In this document: piece after piece, positions 22,301-34,075 of the stretch
How positions within the stretch are numbered: the stretch's first letter is position 1
Layout: every line of letters starts with the position of its first letter
Source of the DNA: Prorocentrum cordatum
Lineage: Eukaryota; Sar; Dinophyceae; Prorocentrales; Prorocentraceae
DNA length: 64,000 nt
Assembly (NCBI GenBank): GCA_963575745.1
Contig: CAUYUJ010015757.1
Span: forward strand, 221,517-285,516
Direction: 5' to 3'
Program-made: the position numbers and the translations under genes
Notes under the pieces: model-generated
What the model saw: only the letters and a program-made list of their open reading frames with translations
The model's database searches: none
What the model was told of the DNA's origin: nothing

Positions 22301-23020
22301 TCACTTGAGAAGAATGCTACGATGATGGACCAAGAGAGCAGCGCTGCCAACACCATTGTAGAGTGCTATGGCCTGGCCGCCCTTCATCTGGATAGGCCCC
22401 TGACCCTCCAGCGTCGCCTTCAGCAGTACCGGGAACCAATTGCGGGTCAGTTTCCATGGCGCGACCTTGTGCAGGCCGTCGGGCAGGGAGTCTGGACCTG
22501 TGGCGTTGCCCCCCTTGGAGGCCTTGACCTTGCGGACGAGGTCCAACAGTGACATGAAGCTGCGGTCGTCCATGTCCATGTCCTGTAGCGCGTGCGCGGC
22601 AGAAGTAATGTATTTTTCGACCATACTGCAAGCGTCCATCACAGTGACCAACTCGATCTTCGCGAAGTGCAACAGCGTCTCGTCGCCCAGATCGCTGTGG
22701 AAGGTGATGGCCGAGCCGTCAGCACGCTGCCGCACAGGGACAGCCTGGGCCCCTCCCGCCTTGTTGGGCATGCCGCCGAAGTTCAGCAGCCGCCTCGCGT
22801 CTTTCCACTCGAGATCTGAGCGGCCCAGCGCCGCCTGGAGTAGCATGTCGTCCGCGATAGCCTCGAGCTTGGACTCACGATCCTGGGCCACGGACGCCAA
22901 GCACCAGGATAGCGTTTGGTCGAGGAAGGTCGCGAGCGGGTTGACGAACGTGGCCCAGCACTGAGCCTCTTCGCCAACCCCAAGCCGTCGACGCGAGCGA
23001 TGAGCCTCGCACGCCTCGCT
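22301..23020 (-). pseudogene. LINE reverse transcriptase N-terminal part
   Basis: A minus frame, open from about 23020, reads RRLGVGEEAQCWATFVNPLA, then a helical region (SKLEAIADDMLLQAA), then LLHFAKIELVTVMDA, then the RT signature NATGPDSLPDGLHKVAP, NWFPVLLKATLEGQGP and HHRSILL. The last pieces correspond to the G-P-D-x-[IL]-P and R-S-I motifs at the start of LINE RT domains. A tyrosine usually expected before RSI is replaced (HHRSI). There is no convincing ATG, and the frame meets a stop just after RSILLK, so this is a truncated fragment. The continuation expected in RT order is found beyond the array, at 19045-19550. Confidence 0.75.
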
Positions 23021-23028
23021 GCGTGCTT

Positions 23029-23183
23029 CCTCCTCCTCCTCCTCCTCCTCATCCTCCTCCTCATCCTCCTCATCCTCCTCATCCTCCTCGGCAGCAGCAG
23101 CAGCATACCCCTCCTCATTATCCTCCTCCTCCTCCTCCTCCTCCTCCTCCTCCTCCTCCTCCTCCTCCTCCTCCTCCTTCTCC
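23029..23183. repeat. (CTC)n microsatellite
   Basis: Directly abuts the upstream edge of the RT fragment. Confidence 0.97.
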
Positions 23184-23344
23184 TACGAGGAAACACATCG
23201 ACCGATGGCTTGGCCAAGAGGTGGCCCAACGTTTGGCCACATCGACATTTCCAGAGAGGCGGGGACGGCGATGAATCGCAGTGGGCGTCCTCGCGCACAA
23301 CAACCACTCCAACAGATACACACTGAAACAGAACCACACCCGAG

Positions 23345-24370
23345 CCTAGAAATTCGCCGGCCCAACGGGCCAGGGCGTGCTAAGATCTCCGGTAACTGGT
23401 TAACAGTATTAACAGTATTTCTAGTTCGCGCGCGCGGGGCGGCCCCAGGGGGTCCCCCGGCGAAAAGTACCCCGACCAACCGCCGCCCGACCGCCGCCCG
23501 ACCAAGTCTACTCAGAGATGGTTTTCCTTCTGGGTGCGGCCTCTCAGGCTCCCCAGAGCGCGCTCAGAGTGCCCCAAGAGGCCCCCAAGACTGCCCAAGA
23601 GGCCCCCGAGACGCCCAAAGAGCGCTCGAAGACGCCGAAGATGACCCCAAGACGGCCCAAAAGGCCCCCAAGACAGCCCAAGAGGCCTCCAAGACGCCCC
23701 AAGAGCCTTCCAAGAGGCCTCCGAAGAGAGCCCCAAGAGGCCAAAATCGTTGATTTTCATTGGTTTTTTTCTATGTTTTTTGTGTTCTGGCTTTTTCGGC
23801 TTCCGGACGCTCCAAGACGGCCCAAGAGGCCCCCAAGACCGCTCCAAGACGGCCCACGAAGCTCCCAAGACGGCGCCGAAACGACCCAAGAGAGCCCTCA
23901 AGACGGCCCAAGTGCCGCCCAAGACGGACCAAGAGGCCCCAAGACGGGCCCAAGAGGGACTCAGGAGGGATACCGAGAACTCAAAAATGGAGCCCTCCGT
24001 CCCAGAAGGCGCCCAGGAGGTCCCAAAGAGGCCCCAAGAGGCCTCCAAGAGGCCCCAAGATGTCGCCAAGAGGCCCCAGGAGACTCCCAGGAGGCCCAAA
24101 AGAAGCCCCAGAAGGCTTCAAACATGTCTCCCAGGCGCCCCCGAACGGCCTCTCAACAGACCCCAAGAGGCCCCCCAAAGAAGCATCTTGACGACGACTC
24201 TATTTCGCCCCATCGAGAGACGACCCCCAGGGAACTGCTTCACCATCAAAACTCCCCACGCAACGCGTCCGAACGACACCCGCCCCCAAGAGCGCAACAT
24301 GGGCAACGAACACACAGACAAAAACCAGCGATGCCATATCACGGGCCGGCGGAATGAGCGAAGCGATTCA
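23345..24370 (+). repeat. CCCAAGA-type composite element, copy 1
   Basis: Head (about 23345-23480): GCCCAACGGGCCAGGGCGTG, a short AT-rich stretch, then CGCGCGCGCGGGGCGGCCCC. Body: degenerate ~10-12-bp units of the form SCCCAAGAS, interrupted by an AT-rich spacer at about 23742-23805. Tail: GGCGGAATGAGCGAAGCGAT. Head and tail are conserved at 47215-48048. Repetitive minus frames (ASWGLLGASWG-like) are artefacts of the unit. Confidence 0.75.
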
Positions 24371-24424
24371 ATAAAACACCACTAGGCTCAAAATATCCCT
24401 GTTATCTCCCTCCTCCACGGGAAG

Positions 24425-24695
24425 GGAAGAGGAGGAGGAGGAGGAGGAGGAGGAGGAGGAGGAGGGGGGAGGGGGAGGGGGGGGAGGGGAGGGGGACGAG
24501 GACGGGGAGGAGGGAAATGGGTCATGAGGAACAAAATGTGTCCTAGACCGGGTGGCCTTCCCCGAGGGCCAGTTTTTCACCCTGAGTTGTTTTCCGATGA
24601 CCCCAGAGGCCCGTGGAGGGGCTCAGGGTGCCAGAAGCGGCGGAAAGCCTCATGGCCCGGTTCCCTCGGGACCCGTTTACCCCCACCGATGCACA

Positions 24696-24754
<59 letters not shown>

Positions 24755-24756
24755 AG

Positions 24757-24790
<34 letters not shown>

Positions 24791-25080
24791 CGGCCCCGTG
24801 CCGTCCGCGTGCTCGTCTCCATCTGCGGCGGCGGTCAACAGCGGATCGGCGGGCTGCTCCGCCATCCCCCAGGGCGAGCCCGCGCGCCGAGGGGGGGGGG
24901 GCAGGGGGCAGAGAGGCGAGGGAGGAGGAGGGGAGAGGGGCGGGGAGGAGAGAGGAAGGGGCGGGAGGAGGGAGGAAGGAGGGGGAGGAGGAGGGAGGAG
25001 GGAGGGTGGAGAAGGGAGAGGAGAAGGGGGAGGAGAAGGGGGAGGAGGGAGGCGAGGGCGAGGACGAAGACAGAGGGGAG
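24425..25080. repeat. GGA, GAC, GGC and GGAG microsatellite cluster
   Basis: GGA/GGGGA at 24425-24510, GAC at 24698-24750, GGC at 24758-24790, and GGAG-rich at 24890-25075. The intervening 24510-24690 is not repetitive; part of it resembles 18780-18830 in reverse orientation. Confidence 0.9.
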
Positions 25081-26261
25081 AAGGTGAGGAGGTCGGGAGC
25101 CGCGCGCGACGGAAGCGGCTGCACGGGAGAAGGTAAGTGGCAAGCGCTTTGCAAGCTCCACACCTCAGGGCGGCTCGGAGCAGCCCTGCAAGGCAACACG
25201 TTGCGACGAGGAAGCCCAGAGCCAGTTGGAAGGGCAACGCCCACGGGACGCCCGCGTGCATGGGACTCTTCAGTCCTTCCCAGACCCGTGCACACTCGGC
25301 TTGGCCAGGGGCGCAAGGGCCTTCGAGCATGCAAAAAGGAAAAGACAGCCTGGGCGCCGTGGTTGACGGCATGTGTTTTCATTAACGAGGCCACTTGTTC
25401 CCCGAGTCTAGTTGGAGTATCCCTGGAGAGCGGGGGGGACACGGTTGGACGGACACCATGAAGAGCAAGGTTCGGCCCTGAAGGCTGGTTGGTCAGCGCC
25501 GTAGCGTTCATAAGTGTTTGTCGTCGCTCGGCTAGAATGCAGTTTCAAAACCATGCCACGCCTGAGCGTCGATCGTAATATCTTTCCTTCGTGGTATTTC
25601 AAATGGCGACTCAAAATAGCACGAAGGAACACCGAGCCCTTCCGAGCCAAACAAATTCCTTACGTTTAAGCCGAGACTGCGTCCTCATCCTCCTCCGTCC
25701 ACCCAATTCATGCAGGGGTAAACGACTTCTGCTGTCCCTCGAGCCGCGCTGGGACGTCCACGATGTGCTCCAGATGGTTCTGGGGACTTCTGCAACTTGC
25801 CTCGATTTTCCTGGATGCGTCTCGATTAATATGGCTTGGTATCCGCAGGTCGGCTACCGAGAGGTCGTCAAGCCCGTACGGGCCCATGTCTCCGCTCCGT
25901 GCCCTCTTCCATGAACCGTGGTTCTCCACCCGTGCCCACGGCCTCGCCGAGCCAGCCCCCTCCTCCCGCTGCTCCCCTCTTCTTGCTCCCCGCCCCCTCA
26001 ACAGTCCCTGATCCCCGCCAACCGCTCCCTGCTCACTACATCCTGCACACCCTGCTCCCTGGCCACTCTCCTCTCTTCTCCTTGCCCAGAGGAAGACGTT
26101 GGGGGAAGCGCCTCGGGCAGAGGCGGGCGGAGGTGGGGGCCCCAAGTGGGGAGGTCTGGCAGACGAGCAGGTGCCCCTCCGTCCTGCGGCCTCCCTCCTC
26201 TCTCCGTCCATCCGTCCCACCGCCCTTCGGCTCTCTCGTCCGTCGTCACCCAGTCCTCCGT
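25081..26261. other. No gene recognised
   Basis: GC-rich unique-looking DNA with overlapping short ORFs on both strands. No motif or domain was recognised. Confidence 0.5.
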
Positions 26262-26395
26262 CCCCCCAATTGTGCTCCCATCTCCCCACTTCGTCCTCAC
26301 ATCCCGCCCACCACCCAGTCCCGCATACCCCCAATTGTGCTCCCCTCTCCCCACTTCGTCCTCACATCCCGCCCACCACCCAGTCCCACGTACCC
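26262..26395. repeat. 65-bp tandem duplication
   Basis: The unit beginning CCAATTGTGCTCCCATCTCC at 26266 repeats at 26331 with few changes. Confidence 0.9.
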
Positions 26396-26905
26396 CTCAG
26401 GCAGACAGGCACCCTCTGTCGGGCAGGAGCCCGGCCCAGCGCGGGAATGGGGTGGTAGGCACGGCGGTGCACCAGTACACTAGATTCTCCTCGCGAAGGC
26501 CTCTTCCAGACGACCCGCTCAACACACGCACAAACATTTGGCCCACAGGTCCTCCCCAACCTCTCAATCCTCCTGAAGGAGGCGGAGGCGGGGCAGGAGA
26601 GGGAGGAGCGTCAGCTCGACGGCAGGGGGGCTCTCGGTCAAACGACTCCAGTGGCAGACCGAAGCCACCCTCTCGAGAAGCGCTGACGAGCTGGCTTCCA
26701 TTAGGTGGCCATGGCTGCCCCCACACGGAGGCTGCTTGCCGTCCGCTCGGAATCGTTTAATCCGCCCCGGCTCGCCCTCTCCGGCCAGGCGGCGCGCCCC
26801 TCGCCGGAGCGCAGCGAGGAGTGCGGTCACGCTGGGGACTCGGGCCGCCTTCGCCTCCTTGAGGCAGGCCAATCCCCAGGGCCCAGTGCAAGCGCTGTCC
26901 TTCAA
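26396..26905. other. No gene recognised
   Basis: GC-rich DNA leading into the 45-bp palindrome. The overlapping ORFs show no motif. Confidence 0.5.
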
Positions 26906-26950
26906 GGACGCAGCCCTTGACCCAAGGACCTTGGGTCAAGGGCTGCGTCC
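26906..26950. repeat. Perfect 45-bp palindrome
   Basis: Arms of 22 bp (GGACGCAGCCCTTGACCCAA plus GG, and its exact reverse complement) flank a single A. It could extrude as a cruciform or form an RNA hairpin. No T-run follows, so it is not a standard terminator. Confidence 0.95.
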
Positions 26951-27198
26951 GACTCCGCCTCCGCTGAGGGCGTTGCCGCTGCGGCCGCGCGCGTGCGCTA
27001 CGGCACGTGTGCTCCGAGGGCGCCGGCTGCGTCGCACCTGCCACCTGCACCTAATGTGTTGCCTCCTGGGCGGCAAGCCTGCCGACAGCCTGCAGGGCGT
27101 CCTGCGCGTCCAAGCCCACCTGCCCTCTGCCGCAGCCCCGTGTGCGCTCTGCACGCACCCTGCGCGTCGCCAAGGTCCACCCGCTGCGGGCCTCGGGT

Positions 27199-27372
27199 GC
27201 GTCCAGGAGGGGGGCGTCCGAGCGGGAGGGTTCTCGAATCGTGGCCCGAGGCATGTGCACAGCCGACGAGGGGCCCTGGGACGTGCAGAAAGAAGAAGAG
27301 GGGGCCATGACATCTGCGAGACGGCATGGTCCTGGCCCTGACACCCAACCCCTCTCAGTCATCCCCCCCTCT
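27199..27372 (+). mobile_element. F5 dispersed element, copy 2
   Basis: Starts GCGTCCAGGAG and shares GGCATGTGCACAGCCGACGA, GCAGAAAGAAGAAGAGGGGG and CCATGACATCTGCGAGAC with 35193-35387. Confidence 0.75.
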
Positions 27373-27699
27373 GGGACGCGCACCACTTGGGGTGCCCGAT
27401 ACGGCGCGGTGACAGACGCAGGCCTCGGCTGGGGGGGTCCAGTCGGACAGGCCATGGCTGCGAGGCTCCAGTCGCCGTTGCTCGTCCTGGGCTCACCTCC
27501 CGTCACTGCTGCACTACTGCCCCTGCCCTTGTTCCAGGCTGCGACCGTTCCTCCCCGTCCACCTCATCTCCAACTCTCATGCCCAAACGCAAGGGCCCGA
27601 CCGGCCCCCCCCGTCCGACCAGCTGTTTGTGCGATTACAGCGAGGCATATTTGATCGATGTCCTAGCGATTGGAACGCAATGAATCATCTGTTTACTCA
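27373..27699. other. No feature recognised
   Basis: Transition from GC-rich DNA to the AT-richer tandem array. Confidence 0.5.
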
Positions 27700-29440
27700 T
27701 CATGAATGTTCGTCGTCTTCGTTCTTCTTTACCTTCCCGTGCTTCTTTCTCTCCCGAAATATTTTTGCAACGCCTTTACAAAAGGATTCCTTATGTGGCG
27801 ACCTTGCAAAAGGACTTCAAGTGTAGAAGATCTGCAGTGGCCTCCACAAATACAGCAATTTTGTAGCAGCCTGTACAAAAGGATCCCCTTGGTGGCAGCC
27901 TTACAACAATGTTTGAATTGTGGTGGATCTGCAGTGGCAGCACCTTGAGCCCAGGAAAGACAAGAAAAACAGGAACAAGCTTGTGTTCTCACATGGCAAG
28001 CAAAGCAAGAAAAAGCTAGGACAACGTGTGACTGTCGCTGCTTGTATAACGCAGATAATCTGCAAATAACATCCCATTGTAGTGGCCTTTACCCAAGGAT
28101 TCTTTTTTGTGGCAGCCTTACAACAGTGTTTTAAATGTGGGGGATCTGCAGTGGCAGCACTTTGAGCACAGGAAACACAAGAAAAACAGGGATAAGCTTG
28201 TGTTCCCACATGAGAAAGCAAGAAACAGCTAGGATAACGTGTGACTGTCGCTTGTTTTTTCATGCAGGAAATCTGCAAATGAAATCCCAAAGTAGCGGCC
28301 TTTACAAAACGATGCCTTTTCATGGCAACCTTACCGAAGGATTACAACTGTGGGGGATCTGCAGTGGCCTCCACAAACACAATCCTTTTGTAGCAACCTG
28401 CACAAAAGGATCCCTTTTCCGGCAGCCTACAACAATGTTGCCAATGTGGGGGATCTGCAGTGGCGGCACCTTGAGCCCAGGAGAGCTAAAGAGGAAAACA
28501 TCCACAACAAGAACAACAAGAAAATGAGTTTGCTTTTGACAAGGATAACCAGGAAGACGCCAGGCAAATCTGTGACGGCCGCTGCTTTTTTTTTCTATCG
28601 TGCACGTAATATACAATTAAAATCCGTGTGTAGCGGCCTTTACAAAAGGATTCCTTGCGTGGCAACCTTACAAAAAGGATTAAATATATAAAAGATATGC
28701 AGTGGCCTCAACACTTAGAATCCTGTCGTAGCAGCCTGTACACAGGGTTCCGTTTTATGGCGGCCCCACAACCATGTTTTATGTGCGGCGGGTCTTCAGT
28801 GGCGGCACCTGGAGCCCAGGAAAGCTAGAGAGGAACACGAAAAACAGGAAACCAAGCTGGCGTTTTCAACATGAAAAGCAGGAAACAGCTAGGAACACCT
28901 GTGACGGCCGCTGTGTTCATATCGCAGATGATCTACACTTAAAATCATAATGTAGCGGCCTTTGCAAAAGGATTCTTGTTTGGCGACCTCCCAAGCGGAT
29001 TTAAAGTGTGGAGGATCTGCGGTGACCTCCACAATAAGAACTCTTGTATAGCATCTTGTACAAGAGGGATTCCTTGTGTGTCGGACTTACCAACAGGTTT
29101 AATTGTTGGGGTTGTCGGGGGTCTGCAGCGGCGGCACCTTGAACCCAGGAAAGCCAAAGAGGAAAACATGAAAAACAGGAACAACATGAAACCGTTTGTG
29201 TTTTCACGCGGAAGAAAGGACAACGCAAGGAAGACTTGTGATTGTCGCTGTTTCGACTGCGCAGGTGACCTGCAATTCAAATCCGAGCGTAGCGGCCTTT
29301 ACAAAAGGATTCCTTGTGTGGCGACCTGACAAAAAGATCAAAATTGCGAAAGGTCTGCGGTGGCTTCCACACGTGAAAACATGGTGTGGCAACCTGCACA
29401 AAGAGATGCAAACGATTGTCACCCGAGATTCAAGGATTCA
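27700..29440 (+). repeat. Tandem array of ~310-340-bp units
   Basis: The landmark GATCTGCAGTGGCRGCACYT recurs near 27927, 28143, 28451, 28790 (variant) and 29120, so spacing is 216-339 bp. Inside each unit, CCTTTACAAAAGGATTCCTT and CCTTACAA submotifs repeat several times. An AGGAAACAGCTAGGA segment and GTGACTGTCGCTG follow in most units. The shared open frames are short and frameshifted between units, so this reads as a satellite rather than genes. Confidence 0.85.
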
Positions 29441-30130
29441 GGCGATGGTAAAGGGATTTACGGATTGAATTTGGTTGTTCAGCTTTTCAGAACGATTTCG
29501 CTTGTGGAGATTGACAAATTGAATCTGAATGGGTGTCCAAGTGATTTCAAGTGTGATGTTTGCTTTACACACGAATTCGATTGTGGCGCTTTTCTATCTG
29601 ATTTTGGCTGTGGGAAATCGTAGTGGCGGCGCCGTGGGGCCGCGGAAGCTTACGAGGAAAACAGGGAAACCAGGAAAAAAAACAAAACAACTTCTTTCAC
29701 ATGGGAACATAGGAAAAGCCAAGGAACACCTGTGACTGTTGCCATTCTCATGGCACAACAACCGAACACGCTGACAGTCACCGGCTGTCCTGAAAACGCT
29801 GACAGTCACAGGTGTTCCTTGGTCTTCCCATTTTCCCATGTGGCAACACAATGCGTTTCATGTGTTTCATGTTTTTCACGTTTTCCTGGTGAGCGTCCGT
29901 GGCCCCCAGGCGCTGCCCCTAGAAATCCCCACAATCAAAATTAATGTGCAAATGGATTACACGTTGATGTTGGATGTCGTTGTCCCTTGAAATCCTCACA
30001 ATCAAACTCAATGTGTAAATGGCTTACACGCTGATTTGATTGATGGGATTGATGAATTGAATTCAATTTTGGGCTGACCAAGCAAATTTTCACAGTGGGG
30101 TTCTACAAACCAAATCCCCTTGAAGAAATC
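29441..30130. repeat. Inverted end of the ~330-bp array (large fold-back)
   Basis: The last unit's AGCCAAGGAACACCTGTGAC (29718-29737) is mirrored by GTCACAGGTGTTCCTTGG at about 29804-29822. Mirror similarity continues outward: GTGGCGGCGCCGTGGGGCCG on the left matches the reverse complement of the right side up to about 29930, and more weakly beyond. A short direct duplication (CACAATCAAAMTYAATGTG) lies at about 29930 and 29998. Confidence 0.75.
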
Positions 30131-30257
30131 AATAAAACCACCTGGATGTGATCGCACAAACGGGTGACCATACCACCCCCCCCCCGCCCCCCCCCTGTTC
30201 TACACATCCCTACCTCTTCTGTTCGGTGTGCGAGGGTACGCCCGCCCTCCCCTTGAG

Positions 30258-30663
30258 CTCCTCCTCCTCCTCCTCCTCCTCCTCCTCCTGCTCCTCATCA
30301 TCATCATCATCCTCCTCCTCCTCCTCCTCATCCTCCTCCCTCCTCCTCCTCGGCCTCCTCCTCGTCCTCCTCCTCCTCCTCCTCCTCCTCATCATCATCC
30401 TCATCCTCCTCATCCTCGTCCTCCTCCTCCGCCTCCGCCTTCTCCTCCTCCTCCTCCCCCTCTCCTCCTCCTCCTCCTCCTCCTCCTCCTCCTCCTCCTC
30501 CTCCTCCTCCTCCTGTGCTGAAAGTGCTGATGGCCTTGGAACCGTCAAGCGGCGCAGCCCCTCCTCCTCCTCCTCCTCCTCCTCCTCCTCCTCCTCATCC
30601 TCCTCCTCCTCATCCTCCTCCTGCTCCTCCTCAAACTCCTCCTCCTCCTCCTCCTCCTCCTCC

Positions 30664-30717
<54 letters not shown>

Positions 30718-30718
30718 G

Positions 30719-30751
<33 letters not shown>

Positions 30752-31240
30752 AATCATAATCATCATCAGCAGCAGCAGCATCAGCATCATCATCATCATC
30801 ATCATCATCATCGTCAGCATCCGCATCATCATCATCATCATCGTCAGCATCAGCATCAGCATCATCATCATCATCAGCATCAGCATCAGCATCATCATCA
30901 TCATCATCAGCAGCAACATCCGCATCATCATCGTCATCACAATCATGATCTTCTTCATCATCAACAATATCATCATCAGCAGCAGCACCATCAATGTCAG
31001 CAACATAATCATCAACGTCAGCATCAGCATCGTCATCAGCATCGTCGTCGTCATCATCAGCATCATCAGCATCCTCATCATCAGCATCATCGACAGAAGC
31101 AGCATCATCAGCATTAGCATCATCATCAGCATCATCATCAGCATCATCCGCAGCATCATCACCAGTATCATAACCATCAGCATCATCATCGTCGTCATCA
31201 TCATCATCGTCGTCGTCGTCGTGGTCGTCGTCAGCATTAG

Positions 31241-31281
<41 letters not shown>

Positions 31282-31684
31282 GCATCGTCATCATCAGCAT
31301 CAGCATCAGCATCAGCATCATCATCCTCATCATCGGCATCCGCATCCGCATCAGAATAATCATCAGCATCAGCATCAGCACCCACCTCCTTCTCCTCCTC
31401 AAACTCCGACTACTCCTCCTCCTCCTCGTCCTCCTCCTCATCATCATCAGAATCAGCATCCTCATCAGCATCATCAGCATCATCAGCATCATCATCACCA
31501 TCGTCATCATAATCCTCATCATCATCATCAGCATCACCATCATCATCAGCATCGTCATCATCATCAGCATTGTCATCATCACAACCATCATCACCATCCT
31601 CATCATCATCGTCAGCATCATCATCAGCAGCATCAGCATCAGCATCAGTATCAGCATCATCAGCATCATCGTCATCGTCATCGG

Positions 31685-31769
<85 letters not shown>

Positions 31770-32668
31770 GGCATCGTCATCATCATCATCATCATCAGGG
31801 TCAGCATCATCAGCATCCTAATCAGCATCATCAGCAGCATCAGCATCATCATCACCATCATCAGCATCAGCATCATCGCCATCATCATCAGCAGCATCAG
31901 CATCATCATCAGCAGCAGCATCACCATCATCATCAGCATCATCAGCATCCTACTCCTCCTCATCATCATCATCAGCAGCAGCATCAGCAGCAGCATGTGC
32001 AGCATCAGCGGCATGATCATCATAATCATCCTCCTCCTCATCCTCCTCCTCCTCATCATCATCATCATCATCATCATCATCCGATTCCTCATCACCATCA
32101 GCAGCATCAAAATCATCATTATCAGCATCATCAGCACCATCATTATCAACATTATCATCATCATCAGCAGCATCAGCATCAGCAACAGCCTCCTCATTAT
32201 CATGATCATCGTCATAATCATCATCATAATCGTTGTCATCAACAAAGACATCATCTCATCGTCAGCATCATCATCATCATCATCATCATCATCAGCATCA
32301 TCATCATCATCATCATCGTCATCATCATCATCATCATCAGCATCATCATCATCATCACCGTTCTCAACCAAACCCTCATCCTCATCGACGTCCTCCTCCT
32401 CCCTCTCCCGCTCCTCCTCTTCCTCCTCTTCCTCCTCCTCCTCCTTCTGCTCAACCTCCTCCTCCTCATCATCATCATCTCTTTCCTCCTCTTCCTCCTC
32501 CTCCTGCTCCTCCTCCTCCTCCTGCTCCTCCTGCTCCTCCTGCTCCTCCTCCTCCTCCTCCTCCTCCTCCTCCTCCTCCTCCTCCTCCTCCTCTGCTCCT
32601 CCTCCTCCTCCTCCTCCTCCTCCTCCTCCTCCTCCTCCTCCTCCTCCTCCTCCTCCTCCTCCTCTACC
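30258..32668. repeat. 2.4-kb compound CTC/ATC/CAG tract
   Basis: CTC to about 30660, ATC with CAG interruptions to about 32370, then CTC to 32665. It is the source of very long frames on both strands (over 600 codons), which are rejected as genes. A poly-C stretch precedes it at 30175-30195. Confidence 0.98.
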
Positions 32669-32782
32669 ACCACCTCACCCCTGGTCGGGGCGCCAGGCCC
32701 ACCCCATTCGCCACCCGCCCTCCTCCCCCCGCCCGCTCCTCTCGACCGCGCGGGTGCGTCCATCATCAAAAGGCCATCGCTC

Positions 32783-32941
32783 AGGTCGGGCCTGTCCCCC
32801 CACAGGGGGATCTTGAACGAAAAATTTGAAACATAGTCAACAAAAAAAATCCAAGAATTCGCAAAATTGTGAAAAATCGTCCCCAGACTATGTTTTTACT
32901 ATTCTTGACTATTCCTCCTGTAGAGGGGCACGCCCGACTTA
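32783..32941 (+). mobile_element. F1 MITE-like element
   Basis: Left AGGTCGGGCCTGTCCCCCCA, signature CGTCCCCAGACTATGTTTTT, right end GGGGCACGCCCGACTT. It follows the compound microsatellite by about 115 bp. On the + strand the copy is bounded by CTCAG before GTCGGG and by TTAAG after the right TIR. Confidence 0.88.
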
Positions 32942-34003
32942 AGCCCTCGCTTATGTTGCTCCCATCGTACTGAAGGGCCACATGCCAGAAATCATTTCGA
33001 GCGCCCGGAGAAGTGTCGAAGGAGTGTCGAAGCAGTATCGATAAAGAGTCAGACGAGTGTCTCCAAGGGCCCGACACGTGAAAACCCTCGAGTTTCGGTA
33101 CTTTTTTGGTGCTCGAAACTCTTTTTGGTGATATCATCGCGAGCCAGGGCACCGCGGATTCGCCATCGGGAGCCTCCGGCCGATCTATGGGCGATGCATC
33201 GCCGATTCCAGCTCGATGCATCCTCCCCGCCCCCTTCGACCTACCCCCCTCCCCGCTCTGTTTTGGTGGCGCGCACAGGGGGGTAGGGTGAGGGGGGAAG
33301 GATTCTTAGGAGGTTGCTTCTTAGAAGGCGCCAGCCCAACATCTACAGACAAGGCCCGCGCCTTCTAAGCAGGGTGCTTGTGAAAAGCGGTTCCCCCTCC
33401 GCCTACCCCCCTCTGAGCGTGGCCGACTGTTGCCCGTGACACCCCCCCTCCGGAGGGACAGTCCTAGCGGCTCGGACCGCACACCCCTGCGCACCTCTGC
33501 TGGAGGCCCGCCTCTCCGCCTTCGTGTTGCGCGGCCAGGACGCCTCACGTCTGAGGGCCACCGAGCGCTGGCAGAGGCTAAAGCTGGGCACGGCCGGGCG
33601 TGAGGGCACAACCGGCGGCCAGCTCCTGAAAAAGCGGGGCCGCCTGTGATGTGCACAACTCTGCCCTTCGTCGGCAGAGCACAAAGCACAGCGGCCGCCC
33701 ACCCGCCTCGACCAGTTTGGAGAGCCGGGATGTCGCGGTATTCGCGCGGAGCGCGGAGCGCGGCCCTGCGGGTGCGCCCTAGCGCGTCTGGCGGCGCGCA
33801 GGAGGGGGCAGGGTCCAAGGGGCAGCCTCCGGAGCTTCAGGCAGGCCCCCCGCCCTGGCGCCGCTCTCCGCGTGCCGTTTGGGTTGGGGGGGGGGGGCGA
33901 CGGGGGGGGCGTGACATAACGCCCCCCCCCCCGCCGTGTGACTCTGGCACCACAGCCGCGCCCGCGCGCACGACGACGATGAGCGACGAGCGACGAGCGA
34001 CGA
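32942..34003. other. No gene recognised
   Basis: Contains a GGCGATGCATCGCCGATT palindrome near 33190 similar to 13.1-13.3 kb, a CTTCTTAGAAGG pair near 33318, and otherwise GC-rich unique DNA with G-runs at 33885-33910. Confidence 0.5.
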
Positions 34004-34053
<50 letters not shown>

Positions 34054-34075
34054 GACGACGACGAGGACGACGAAT
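34004..34075. repeat. (GAC)n microsatellite
   Basis: GAC run with GAG interruptions, preceded by three copies of GAGCGAC. Confidence 0.95.

Noticed and set aside
23512-24385. ASWGLLGASWG-type and APKTAQEAP-type repeat proteins on opposite strands
   Set aside because: Both derive from the SCCCAAGA minisatellite and are open simultaneously in several frames.
26906-26950. Palindrome as a transcription terminator
   Set aside because: No T-run follows and no gene ends nearby.
30545-32816. 600-codon open frames on both strands
   Set aside because: Entirely trinucleotide-repeat derived; the same DNA is open in several frames at once.
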